A stretch of 64,000 bases of DNA from UBA2160 sp964588665 (lineage in GTDB: Bacteria > Chloroflexota > Dehalococcoidia > Lucifugimonadales > UBA1123): NCBI GenBank assembly GCA_964588665.1, contig CAZPQQ010000002.1, forward strand, positions 1 through 64,000. The letters run 5' to 3'. The notes under the pieces were generated by a model, which saw only the letters and a list, made by a program, of their open reading frames with translations, ran no database searches and was not told the DNA's origin. Shown piece by piece: positions 56,098-64,000 of this stretch; the first letter of the stretch is position 1, and each line of letters starts with the position of its first letter. Position numbers and translations under genes: made by a program.

Positions 56098-56445
56098 GTT
56101 CATGAACGATTGGTGTCGTGTGAGGAGTCATGGCGACCCCGGCCGCTTTGTCATTCTGATCGTTCCGCAGAAGGAGAAGAATCTGGTCGAATGAACAACA
56201 GGTTGCCGTCAGAGGCCGGTTGCGTCGGCACACTGTGCGTCGAGGTACGGGGTTGCCTCTCGGGGCGGGACTGCGAGTATCCTCGCCCGATCGAAAGCCG
56301 TGTGCCTGCCGAAGGCCAGATGCGTCTCCTTCCTCGGAAAGATAAACATGACGAGTGGCAGTGACGCCATTCAGAGCCGACGTACGAAAAATCTTGTCAA
56401 AGGCGCAGCGTGCCAGTCGGCTCCTCGCAGAGATAGGACTTGTCG

Positions 56446-57366
56446 TCAGTCCCACATCCCGGTGCTGAAGTACCGCTCACCGATGTCGTTGAAGATCGTG
56501 ACGATCTTGCCCGCGCGAACCCGCTTCGCGACCTCGTAAGCGCCGAGCACGTACGCACCTGACGACTGGCCCGCAAACAAGCCCTTGGACGCTAACCGCT
56601 TCGACATGTTGTACGCCTCGTCCACGTCGATCGGAATCCTCTCGTCGACCACCGACTCGTCGAAGGTCTTGGGGATGATGTGCCCTTCTCCGAGCGGTTT
56701 CAGTCCCTCGACGCCGGGCCACTCCGGCGGGTTGATGCTTGCGACGTAAATGTCGGGGTTCGACTCCTTGAGCCTGCGCCCTACACCGCTGACGGTGCCG
56801 CCGGTTCCGACCCCGGCGACCATGTGCGTCACGTCGGGAACCTGCTGCAGAATCTCCTCGGCCGTCGTGTCGTAGTGGGCTTGGGGGTTGTTCACGTTGC
56901 TGTACTGGTCGCACCAGAAGTACTTGTCCGGGTTGGCTTCGTACCGCCGTTTGACCTCGTGGAGCGTCTCGTCGTAGCCCAGCATAGGGTCGGTGTACAC
57001 GATGTTCGCTCCGTGGGCCAGGAGCCTCTTCTTGCGCTCCTCAGAGGCGTTCTCTGGCATCACTAGCTCGACGCGGTATCCCAGGACCGCTCCGACCATG
57101 GCGTACGCGATCCCCGCGTTGCCGGAAGTCGCGTCAAGGATCGTTTTGTCAGGAGTCAATTCGCCCGACAAAATCGCCTCGCCCAGCATCCTTAGTATGG
57201 GGCGGTCCTTGATCGAGCCGCCCGGATTGAGGTGCTCGCACTTAACGTGGATCTCAGCGTCGCCAATGTCCAATCCAAGATCGACGCGGACCATCGGCGT
57301 GGCGCCGATGGCCAAAAGCGGCGGGTACTTGGCAATGAAATTCAGAAAGTCTTGGGATGGCGCCAA
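56446..57366 (-). CDS. Cysteine synthase-type PLP enzyme
   Basis: A 306-residue fold-type II PLP enzyme that joins sulfide to O-acetylserine or a similar acceptor. The PLP lysine is in PGGSIKDRP near residue 52, the substrate-binding loop in ATSGNAGIAYA near 83 and the phosphate loop in GVGTGGTVSG near 178. It is closest in layout to the CysK/CysM or cystathionine beta-synthase core; the exact acceptor is unknown. No cysE is adjacent. Confidence 0.9.
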   Translation of the reverse strand: MAPSQDFLNFIAKYPPLLAIGATPMVRVDLGLDIGDAEIHVKCEHLNPGGSIKDRPILRMLGEAILSGELTPDKTILDATSGNAGIAYAMVGAVLGYRVELVMPENASEERKKRLLAHGANIVYTDPMLGYDETLHEVKRRYEANPDKYFWCDQYSNVNNPQAHYDTTAEEILQQVPDVTHMVAGVGTGGTVSGVGRRLKESNPDIYVASINPPEWPGVEGLKPLGEGHIIPKTFDESVVDERIPIDVDEAYNMSKRLASKGLFAGQSSGAYVLGAYEVAKRVRAGKIVTIFNDIGERYFSTGMWD

Positions 57367-57383
57367 CGGTTCACCTCGCGTGT

Positions 57384-57536
57384 CTAGAACCTCGCCGGCA
57401 GCGCGTACAGCCGCGCCAAAGGCCGTACAAATTGCTGGTGCCGGCCATCACGGTGAGGTAGTATCGAGTATATCCACTGGGCGCGTAATGCGTCCAGTCT
57501 TTTGCGGACTTCGCAGCCTGCCTGAGATCGTTGCAC
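57384..57536 (-). CDS. Possible 50-residue protein
   Basis: A short minus-strand frame from GTG 57536 ends 17 bases before cysteine synthase. It contains EVRKRLDALRAQW and RLYALPARF, an amphipathic-looking sequence, but there is no family match I know and the start is unsupported. Confidence 0.2.
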   Translation of the reverse strand: MQRSQAGCEVRKRLDALRAQWIYSILPHRDGRHQQFVRPLARLYALPARF

Positions 57537-57645
57537 GGCACTGCCCAGCAGTATCCCAGGCTCGACACATTCGATGTATCATGGTGGCTCCGGCGTTCGA
57601 TTACGAGTTTTTCGAACCCCAGAGCATGTCCCGATGGAGGAGAGC

Positions 57646-59676
57646 ATGGCAAGCTCGGAATCCGACGTGTCGGCGCGCGTCGAGGCGTTGCGTCGAGAGA
57701 TCGACCGTCACGATCACCTCTATCATGTCCTCGACTCACCCGAGATCAGCGATTTCGAATTCGACAAACTCATGCGTGAGTTGCGCGACTTCGAAGAGCA
57801 GCACCCCGATATTGTCACGCCCGATTCACCCACGCAACGCGTCGGAGGCGATCCCGTCGAGAGCTTCCAACAGGTCACGCATCGCAGGCCAATGTTGAGC
57901 CTGGGCAACGCCTTTGAGGACGACGACCTCATTGCATGGCACGCTCGAGTTGCGGGCCTCCTGGAGCTCGAAGACTTCGAGATGGTGTGCGAGCTCAAGT
58001 ACGACGGCCTCGCGGTCGCTCTGACGTACGAGCAAGGCGTCCTGGTTCGCGGCACCACCCGAGGCAATGCCCTCGTCGGCGAGGACGTCACCGCCAATCT
58101 GCGAACAATCAAGAGCATCCCTCAACGCCTCCGAGGCTCGAACGTGCCGTCCGTGATCGAAGTGCGCGGCGAGGTCTACTTCCCCAAGTCGAAGTTCGAT
58201 GCATTCAACGCGCAACGTGAGGCAGACGGACTGGCGACGTACGCGAATCCCCGGAACACGGCGGCTGGCTCGCTCAGGCAACTCGACCCCAAGATGACGG
58301 CTCAACGGCCACTGGACATCTTCGTCTACAACATCGGATACCAGGAAGGCGGCGACCTTCCCGACTCGCAATGGGCCGCCCTGGACTACCTGTCGCAGCT
58401 CGGGTTCAAGATCAACGACAACCGAACACGCGCTCCCTCACCATCCCGGGTGCTCGACTACTATCGTAAGTGGATCGAAGACGTCCAGTCGCTCGACTAC
58501 GACTGCGACGGCGTCGTGGTCAAGGTCGATCGATTCGACTACCAGAACCACCTCGGCGACGTCGGCCGCGAACCCCGCTGGGCAATCGCCTACAAGTTCC
58601 CTGCTGCCCAGGCCGTGACCACGTTGAATGCGATCGAATTCAACGTGGGCCGCACGGGGTCGATCAATCCGTACGCGGAATTGGAGCCTGTCGTCGTGGG
58701 TGGCGTCACGGTGCGAAATGCGACGCTGCACAACGAAGACTACATCCGAGCGCGAGACCTCAGGGTCGGCGATAGAGTCACCGTCGAGCGCGCCGGAGAG
58801 GTGATCCCGCAGGTCGTGCGGGCGTGGCCGGAGCACCGGACCGGAGACACACCGGTGTTCGAGATGATCGATGCGTGCCCGAGCTGCGATCAGCCGATCG
58901 ACAGGATCGAGGGCGAGGCGATGTCCTACTGTCGCAACCCCGCCTGCCCCGAGCAGTTGGTTCGCCTAGTGGAACACTTCGTCAGCCGGGGCGCGATGGA
59001 CATCGAAGGGCTCGGAATCAAGCAAAGCGAAGCCCTAATCGATCAAGGATTAATCAAGACGGTAGCCGACATCTACGACCTCTCTCTACACCGCGGCGAG
59101 CTGGAAGAGATGGATCGGATGGGCAAAAAGAGCGTCGATAATCTCATCGAGGCGATAGAGAAAAGCAAAGAGCAACCCTTGAGCCGCGTACTTTATGCGC
59201 TTGGAATCGACCTCGTCGGATCCGAAGTCGCGTCGCTACTTGCGAGCCATATCGGGAGCACGTATGCCATACGGGTCGCCCAGCCTGAGCAGTTCACGGC
59301 TGTGCCAGGAATAGGGCCCAAGATCGCCGAGAGCGTTTCGGCTTTCATGAATAATCAACGTAACATCGGACTGATCCAACGGTTGCGTCAAGTCGGTCTG
59401 CAGCTCAAGCAGGAGGGTACGGTCGATCAGACAGCCGAACGCCCCCTGGACGGCCTGCGGTTCGTGGTAACCGGCAGGCTGCCGAACTTCAGCCGATCGC
59501 AGATCCAATCGCGTATCAAGGAGCTTGGCGGGGCGGTGTCCGGCACCGTCAGCAAACGAACCGACTACCTGGTGGCGGGGGAAGGCGGTGGGTCGAAGCT
59601 GGCTGACGCCCAGTCGCTGGATGTCGAGGTTCTCGACGAGTCCGAGTTTCTGGCGTTGGTGGAGGGCAAAGACTGA
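57646..59676 (+). CDS. ligA: NAD-dependent DNA ligase
   Basis: Seals nicks in replication and repair with NAD. The 676-residue product has the Ia domain (HDHLYHVLD), the adenylated lysine in CELKYDG near 116, an OB fold, a zinc finger CPSCDQ with CRNPACPEQ near 405-430, HhH repeats and a C-terminal BRCT (about 600-676). The ATG at 57646 is preceded by GGAGGAG, which decides against the upstream ATG codons. Confidence 0.97.
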   Translation: MASSESDVSARVEALRREIDRHDHLYHVLDSPEISDFEFDKLMRELRDFEEQHPDIVTPDSPTQRVGGDPVESFQQVTHRRPMLSLGNAFEDDDLIAWHARVAGLLELEDFEMVCELKYDGLAVALTYEQGVLVRGTTRGNALVGEDVTANLRTIKSIPQRLRGSNVPSVIEVRGEVYFPKSKFDAFNAQREADGLATYANPRNTAAGSLRQLDPKMTAQRPLDIFVYNIGYQEGGDLPDSQWAALDYLSQLGFKINDNRTRAPSPSRVLDYYRKWIEDVQSLDYDCDGVVVKVDRFDYQNHLGDVGREPRWAIAYKFPAAQAVTTLNAIEFNVGRTGSINPYAELEPVVVGGVTVRNATLHNEDYIRARDLRVGDRVTVERAGEVIPQVVRAWPEHRTGDTPVFEMIDACPSCDQPIDRIEGEAMSYCRNPACPEQLVRLVEHFVSRGAMDIEGLGIKQSEALIDQGLIKTVADIYDLSLHRGELEEMDRMGKKSVDNLIEAIEKSKEQPLSRVLYALGIDLVGSEVASLLASHIGSTYAIRVAQPEQFTAVPGIGPKIAESVSAFMNNQRNIGLIQRLRQVGLQLKQEGTVDQTAERPLDGLRFVVTGRLPNFSRSQIQSRIKELGGAVSGTVSKRTDYLVAGEGGGSKLADAQSLDVEVLDESEFLALVEGKD

Positions 59677-59726
59677 TCCTCGGCGTCCTGTCTCCGAAGT
59701 TCGCCCGACAATCGTGGGTCCTCGGC

Positions 59727-59806
59727 GGCCCTTCGACGGGCCCAGAGCCTGCCCTGAGATTTCCGAAGGGGCGAACGTAGTGTTGGGTTTTCCGTTCGTG
59801 GTGAGC
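59727..59806. repeat. Family A hairpin copy 5
   Basis: Starts CCCTTCGACGGGCCCAGAG, has TTCCGAAGGGGCGAACG, and ends CCGTTCGTGGTGAGCAG. It is close to the copy at 4481. Confidence 0.75.
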
Positions 59807-59861
59807 AGAGTTATGCCCGCAGGACCGGCGATGCATAAGAATACAACGACCCGCAAGCCAC

Positions 59862-59946
59862 CATGCTGAGCGCAGCGAAGCATCTCGGGCCTCGCATTGA
59901 GGAAACTGCGGCGCCGGGCGAGATCCTTCGCTGTGGCTCAGGATGG
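59862..59946. repeat. Palindromic repeat, family D
   Basis: Ends CATGCTGAGCGCAGCGAAGC and GATCCTTCGCTGTGGCTCAG are imperfect inverted copies, about 85 bases apart. Repeats of this kind are widespread in bacterial genomes. Confidence 0.65.
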
Positions 59947-60072
59947 TAGCGGGAGAGCATTTACTCGGAAGTCCCGATGCCAGTGGGATCGTGTCTGCGT
60001 GGCGGATGATGCATTTGGAAGCTGACGGCGGCGCCAGATTGTGCCCGAACTAGGCGAGGCCACACGAAAATC

Positions 60073-60208
60073 CGTAGGGGAGGGTTTCCAACCCTCCCGG
60101 CGTGTCGCGGTATAATAGGTGTGAGAAAGGCGAGACGCATGGCGTACCCGCGTGGCAAACCATTATGGCCTCGAAACCAGGCGGGAGGGTTTGAAACCCT
60201 CCCCTACG
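60073..60208. repeat. 136-bp element with hairpin ends, family C
   Basis: The two ends, GTAGGGGAGGGTTTCCAACC at left and CGGGAGGGTTTGAAACCCTC at right, are inverted copies and each is itself a hairpin. The middle holds a TATAAT at 60111. It looks like a non-autonomous element. Confidence 0.7.
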
Positions 60209-60253
60209 ACCTAATGCTGCTGTGCCTTGATTCACACCGCTTGACGCCGGCGC

Positions 60254-61201
60254 CTAAAACTCCGGCACGACCTCGTCGAGGAACCGCTGGAGTTGTCGCT
60301 CCTGGTCGAATGACGCGAACCTGACGATCATGGTCTCGGCGCCCGCTTCTTGGTAGCGTCGGATTCTGTCGACGGTCAGCTCCACTGGTCCCCATGGTCC
60401 CCATCGGTCGCCCCAGATGTTCATGCCATAATACAGCTTCAGGAACCGATCGGCTTCGTCCGTCGCTGCATCGGCGTCGTCGAGCATGTTCACCGTCATG
60501 TAGAAGGAGCGCTCCATCGACTCGAAGTCGCGTCCCCGTTCTTCCGCGTGCGCTTTTACGCGTTCGGTGACTTGTGCGTATTCGTCGGGGTAGTCGGAGA
60601 TCGACATGTAGCCGTCCCCGAACTCGGCGGCGCGTCGGAACTGTCGCTCCCTGCCCGCCCGCCAATGGCACGCAATCAACGTTTGGACACCTCCTGCGTT
60701 CGGCGAGACCGGGGCGACGCTGACCTCTCGCAGATCGAAGTGCCTGCCCTGGAAGGTGACCTCTTCGCCGCGCGTCAGTCGCTTCAGCAGGTCGACAGTC
60801 TCCTCGAAACGCGATGCACGACCGGACGGGTCGACGCCGGCGTTCAGCCACTCCTGGCGCTGGGCGTCGTTGAACGCGCCGCCGATGCCCAGGCCGAGCA
60901 CGACCCTGCCCTCGGATATCAGGTCCACCGTTGCGGCGGCGTGCGCGAGGAGCACGGGGTGGCGCAACGCTCCGAGCATGACCGCGGTGCCGATGCGGAC
61001 TCGGCGCGTGCGGGTCGCCAGCGCCGCGAGCACCGTCAAAGGTTCGAGGCGGGGCTTGGCCGTAAGGCTGTCGCCGACCCAAACCGAATCGAGACCGGCG
61101 GCTTCCGCGGTTTCCGCCATGCTCAGGATCGATTCGATGTTTTTGGGTTGGCTACCCTGCATGAGCAGTCCGCGCGTGGGCAGCAGAATTCCGAACTTCA
61201 C
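60254..61201 (-). CDS. Luciferase-like (LLM) oxidoreductase
   Basis: A 315-residue TIM-barrel flavin or F420 enzyme of the luciferase-like monooxygenase family. It starts KFGILLPTRG; DSVWVGDS near 39, LLAHAAATVDLISEGRVVLG near 84 and GVDPSGRASRFEE near 122 are typical. Its location directly after cofC suggests use of F420, but FMN cannot be excluded. The substrate is unknown. It overlaps cofC by four bases. Confidence 0.9.
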   Translation of the reverse strand: MKFGILLPTRGLLMQGSQPKNIESILSMAETAEAAGLDSVWVGDSLTAKPRLEPLTVLAALATRTRRVRIGTAVMLGALRHPVLLAHAAATVDLISEGRVVLGLGIGGAFNDAQRQEWLNAGVDPSGRASRFEETVDLLKRLTRGEEVTFQGRHFDLREVSVAPVSPNAGGVQTLIACHWRAGRERQFRRAAEFGDGYMSISDYPDEYAQVTERVKAHAEERGRDFESMERSFYMTVNMLDDADAATDEADRFLKLYYGMNIWGDRWGPWGPVELTVDRIRRYQEAGAETMIVRFASFDQERQLQRFLDEVVPEF

Positions 61202-61863
61202 AGTGTTACGTCTCCTCTAGGCGTTAATATGCGCTCCCTGAAACCGGGTTCGATGCGCTCGCAGGCTAGCAGGTCGTCGACCGTGTCCAGGTCGAGCGAG
61301 AAGCCCAATGCGTCGCACGTCGCGAACGGCAGGCCCGCGGATAGCGCGGCTTTCTTGTGCCTGGCGAAGCTGTTCTCCCCGAGCTCCGGTCGGAACGGGC
61401 ATTGAGACGGCACTACGAGGCCGTTGGTGCCCCCGTCGCGGGTTGCCGGGCACATGGCCAGCAGTGTGCCGTCGCGCGAAGCGTCGATGGCCGCGTCGAC
61501 GTCGGGCGCCGTGAGCAACGGCAGATCGCATGGGATATACAGGCTGGCCCAACCGTCCGCCGACAACTCGTCGAAGGCGACGCTCAGTTCTGCGTTCAGT
61601 CCTCGTTTGCCGTCGGCCGTCCACTCTGCGCCGAAACTGTCGGCTAACAATCGAACGTCACCATCGCCGCCGAGTACGATTACCCGGCCGAGCTTCGATG
61701 CCGTTGCCGCTGCCAGCACGATGCGCAGCAGGTTCAGGCTCAGTGTTGCCCGCTCGGCTTCGCTCAATTCGTCGGACAAGCGCGATTTGGACTCGCGCGG
61801 CGGCTTCATCGGCGCCACCGCCGCCAGCTTGGGCGCGGCGCCGGCGGCTTCACTCAGCGACAA
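61198..61863 (-). CDS. cofC: 2-phospho-L-lactate guanylyltransferase (CofC/FbiD-like)
   Basis: Activates phospholactate or phosphoenolpyruvate with GTP for F420 synthesis. The 221-residue nucleotidyltransferase has APMKPPRESKSRL near 17, the site YIPCDLPLL near 110 and GGTNGLVVPS near 144. The TTG start overlaps the end of cofD by 14 bases. Which phosphoacid is used (FbiD-like or CofC-like) is not clear from sequence. Confidence 0.9.
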   Translation of the reverse strand: MSLSEAAGAAPKLAAVAPMKPPRESKSRLSDELSEAERATLSLNLLRIVLAAATASKLGRVIVLGGDGDVRLLADSFGAEWTADGKRGLNAELSVAFDELSADGWASLYIPCDLPLLTAPDVDAAIDASRDGTLLAMCPATRDGGTNGLVVPSQCPFRPELGENSFARHKKAALSAGLPFATCDALGFSLDLDTVDDLLACERIEPGFRERILTPRGDVTL

Positions 61864-62785
61864 TGTCGATGATCCTGCGTCCCAAATCGATCTTGTCGTC
61901 TTCGGTGACCATTACCGTGTTGCACACCTCAACGCGCATTCCCAGAGCTTCGATCTCCTTCGATTGGCTACGATCCACCTCGTCGATCACGAAGCAGTCG
62001 CACAGCCCGATGTACTGTTTGGCGACGTCCACACATGATGGTTCGATGCCAAACTCCTGCATCAATTTCGCCGCCGGGCCCTTCAAGGCCTGCCCTCCAA
62101 CGATTGGGCTGACAGCTATACGGATTCCAGGAAAGAGGCGGACTTTTTCCCGAACATCTCCAACATCTAAAATCGGCGCCACACTCAGGTATGGATTCGA
62201 TGGACAATACACTAACGCACCCGAGGTTTCCAACGCCCGCGCGAAGCCAGCGGAGGGTTCGGCCTCGGCCCCGCCGTCGAAGCGAATTGAGGTAGCTCTG
62301 GGCTCGCAGTGATGCTTAACGAAATAGTCTTGGAACGCCAACGGGCCAATCTCCGTCTCGACGATCGTGCGAACCCGGTCATCGGTCATCGGCGCGATCT
62401 CATGGACGATGCCGAGCGCTCTCGACAACGCCGACGTCACCTCCGACAGGCTCTTGCCTTGACCCAGCATCATGGTCCGCATTATGTGCGTAGCGAGGTC
62501 TTTGTCGCCCAACCCGAACCAGGTGTCCGCTCCGTAGGCCGTCAACCGCTCCAGGGCATTGAACGTCTCCCCTTGGAGCCCCCACCCTGTTTCCGGGTTC
62601 GAGAGCCCGGCGAGAGTGTACATTACGGTGTCCAGGTCAGGCGACACGTGCAGACCGTGGAACTCTTCGTCGTCGCCGGTGTTCACGACGACGGTCAGGC
62701 CTTCCGGCGAGAGCAGCTTGGACAGACCCAGGGCCAGCTTGGCGCCGCCGACGCCACCGGCCAGAGCCAAGATCTTTGTGCTCAA
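61850..62785 (-). CDS. cofD: 2-phospho-L-lactate transferase (CofD/FbiA-like)
   Basis: Transfers the phospholactyl or enolpyruvyl group to Fo, giving F420-0 or its dehydro form. The protein of 311 residues starts at TTG 62785 with LALAGGVGGAKLALGL, and continues with NTGDDEEFHGLHVSPDLD and LGDKDLATH, all typical. An earlier in-frame ATG at 62998 would add 70 residues that overlap recF, so it was rejected. Partner of CofC in the same operon. No Fo synthase or ligase is in the window. Confidence 0.93.
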   Translation of the reverse strand: MSTKILALAGGVGGAKLALGLSKLLSPEGLTVVVNTGDDEEFHGLHVSPDLDTVMYTLAGLSNPETGWGLQGETFNALERLTAYGADTWFGLGDKDLATHIMRTMMLGQGKSLSEVTSALSRALGIVHEIAPMTDDRVRTIVETEIGPLAFQDYFVKHHCEPRATSIRFDGGAEAEPSAGFARALETSGALVYCPSNPYLSVAPILDVGDVREKVRLFPGIRIAVSPIVGGQALKGPAAKLMQEFGIEPSCVDVAKQYIGLCDCFVIDEVDRSQSKEIEALGMRVEVCNTVMVTEDDKIDLGRRIIDIVAE

Positions 62786-62896
62786 CTGTGGTGTTCCGTC
62801 ACTTTCATCTCCCGAGGATCGAGCGCGACCTCTGTCGAATGATGCAGATGTTACAATCGTCCGAGCAGAGCCTTTCGGCGGCCCGGGGGACTTCAA

Positions 62897-64000
62897 ATTT
62901 ACATCTCCAGATTGAGCTTGGTCAACTACCGGTGCTACGAACACCTGGAATTGGGTTTCGACGCCGGGTTCATCTTGCTGGAAGGCGACAACGGTCAAGG
63001 CAAAAGCGCCCTGCTGGAGGCCGTGTACCTAATGGCCATCGCCAAGGCCGGGAGAGCGTCGTCAGACCGTGAATTGGTCCGCTGGCAGGTTAGGCGCGAT
63101 CCTTACTCGCACGCTCAGGTCGCGGCCCAAGTCACCGAGCCGTGCGGCACTATCCGGCTACAGGCGGACTTTCGCCCCCTCCCCCGAACGAGCGGCGACG
63201 ACGACGGTTCGACCAACAATGGCGCCGCCTCGGGCGAGCTCGGCTTCCAGAAGTCGTTCCGTGTTAACGGCATCGGGCGCCCGGCTTCCGGCGTCGTCGG
63301 AATCTTGAACGCGGTCATGTTCGGCGCCGAGGACCTTGAGCTGGTCTTCGGCAATCCGTCCGTTAGGCGTCGGTACATCGATATTCTCGTCTCGCAAATC
63401 GATGACCGTTACCTCAAGAGCCTTCAGCGGTACCAAAAAGTATTGGCCCAAAGAAATCGGCTGCTGAAGCTGCTGAGAGGGCGCTCCGCGTCGTTGGACG
63501 AGCTTCAATTCTGGAACCAGGAGTTGGTTTCGGAGGGAACGGTCATCATAGAACGCAGGGCCCGCAGTCTTGCCAGCCTCGACGGCATCGCCGCGCCGAT
63601 CCACTCGGAACTCAGCGGAAACGACGAACGCCTTCGCCTCGTCTATCGTCCGAACGTGGAAATCGAGCCGGAAGCCGATGAACGCTCGATTTCAGCTTCG
63701 TTCCGGGATGCGCTCGCACGGGCGATCGACCGCGAGATCGCGCAGGGATTCACGTCGTGCGGACCGCATCGCGACGACCTGGCTCCGCTGATTGGCGAAA
63801 TGGAAGCCAGCGCCTACGCCTCCCGAGGCCAGGCGCGGACCATCGTGCTCGCCATGAAGCTCGCGGAGGCGGAGCACCTGAAAACCCGCAGGGGCGAGGA
63901 GCCGGTGCTCCTGCTGGACGACGTGCTCTCTGAATTGGACCTCGGAAGACGAAGGCTGGTCTTGGACCGCATCGAGACCTACCAGCAGTGTCTCGTAACG
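62897..64000 (+). CDS. recF: RecF, C-terminus beyond the window
   Basis: SMC-like ATPase that loads RecA at single-strand gaps. The frame runs to the window end with 368 codons. It carries LEGDNGQGKSALLEA (Walker A), SVRRRYIDILVSQID, and VLLLDDVLSELD (Walker B), matching RecF. No ATG or GTG fits the start: a TGA lies upstream at 62840, and the N-terminal YISRLSLVNYRCY would begin at an ATT (62897), nine bases after GGGGA. A TTG at 62912 would cut the first strand. TGTTACAAT at 62849-62857 may be the -10 box. Confidence 0.9.
   Translation, partial: MYISRLSLVNYRCYEHLELGFDAGFILLEGDNGQGKSALLEAVYLMAIAKAGRASSDRELVRWQVRRDPYSHAQVAAQVTEPCGTIRLQADFRPLPRTSGDDDGSTNNGAASGELGFQKSFRVNGIGRPASGVVGILNAVMFGAEDLELVFGNPSVRRRYIDILVSQIDDRYLKSLQRYQKVLAQRNRLLKLLRGRSASLDELQFWNQELVSEGTVIIERRARSLASLDGIAAPIHSELSGNDERLRLVYRPNVEIEPEADERSISASFRDALARAIDREIAQGFTSCGPHRDDLAPLIGEMEASAYASRGQARTIVLAMKLAEAEHLKTRRGEEPVLLLDDVLSELDLGRRRLVLDRIETYQQCLVT

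Larger units (their letters stand above)
59677..60253. other. Repeat-rich spacer
   Basis: No gene is seen. It contains three different palindromic repeats in a row, listed separately. Confidence 0.6.

Overview
The window looks like one stretch of a GC-rich bacterial chromosome, most likely from the Chloroflexota and perhaps a marine Dehalococcoidia/SAR202-type lineage. This placement is inferred from gene content alone: F420 synthesis genes beside a luciferase-like oxidoreductase, an enolase-superfamily dehydratase, hydantoinase and tartrate-dehydrogenase-like catabolic enzymes, an actinobacterial/chloroflexal-style leucine T-box, a long Gram-positive-type SRP RNA, and many TTG/GTG starts. 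No plasmid, phage or CRISPR signature was seen.

Layout, left to right. 1-3.7 kb: an AT-rich unknown gene cut by the window edge, then leuS behind a T-box leader with a CUC specifier. 3.8-8.3 kb: hpt, a hydantoinase, a tartrate/malate-type dehydrogenase, and an ArsR regulator coupled to an SRPBCC protein. 8.4-12.4 kb: a monothiol glutaredoxin, a redoxin with an in-frame TGA that is probably selenocysteine, tRNA-Pro, and a membrane-anchored NB-ARC/TPR gene split by a duplication. 12.4-22 kb: an OGG-type glycosylase with an exonuclease-DinG helicase, a PHP protein, ispE-rsmA, SRP RNA and tex. 22-34.7 kb: repeats and gene remnants mixed with Nudix, methyltransferase, SDR, thioredoxin-reductase-like, two DSD1-like paralogues (one apparently lacking the PLP lysine), an amidohydrolase, tsaD, a trypsin-like protease, a GNAT protein and a mandelate-racemase-like enzyme. 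34.8-47.5 kb: hemL, a beta-propeller, lepA, tRNA-Leu, ada, a lone groL, and a three-gene Gld-type ABC transporter. 47.7-64 kb: plsY, a cobalamin-riboswitch operon (btuFCD-cobQ), gyrB, a cysteine synthase, ligA, an F420 cluster (luciferase-like oxidoreductase, cofC, cofD) and the start of recF.

Functional links. Corrinoid uptake and amide-linked salvage (BtuFCD, CobQ) share one riboswitch. CofD and CofC are successive or partner enzymes in building F420, which the adjacent oxidoreductase may use. The two small redox genes at 8.5-9.5 kb and the reductase at 25 kb suggest thiol redox work, but no selenocysteine machinery lies in the window. DNA repair is well represented (ogg, dinG, ada, ligA, recF).

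Intergenic space is crowded with short palindromic repeats of at least four families, including a MITE-like element about 160 bp long ending in ACTAGT. Several neighbouring genes are broken: an SDR with its middle missing, an aspartic protease lacking its catalytic motif, a frameshifted antitoxin, and the NB-ARC gene.
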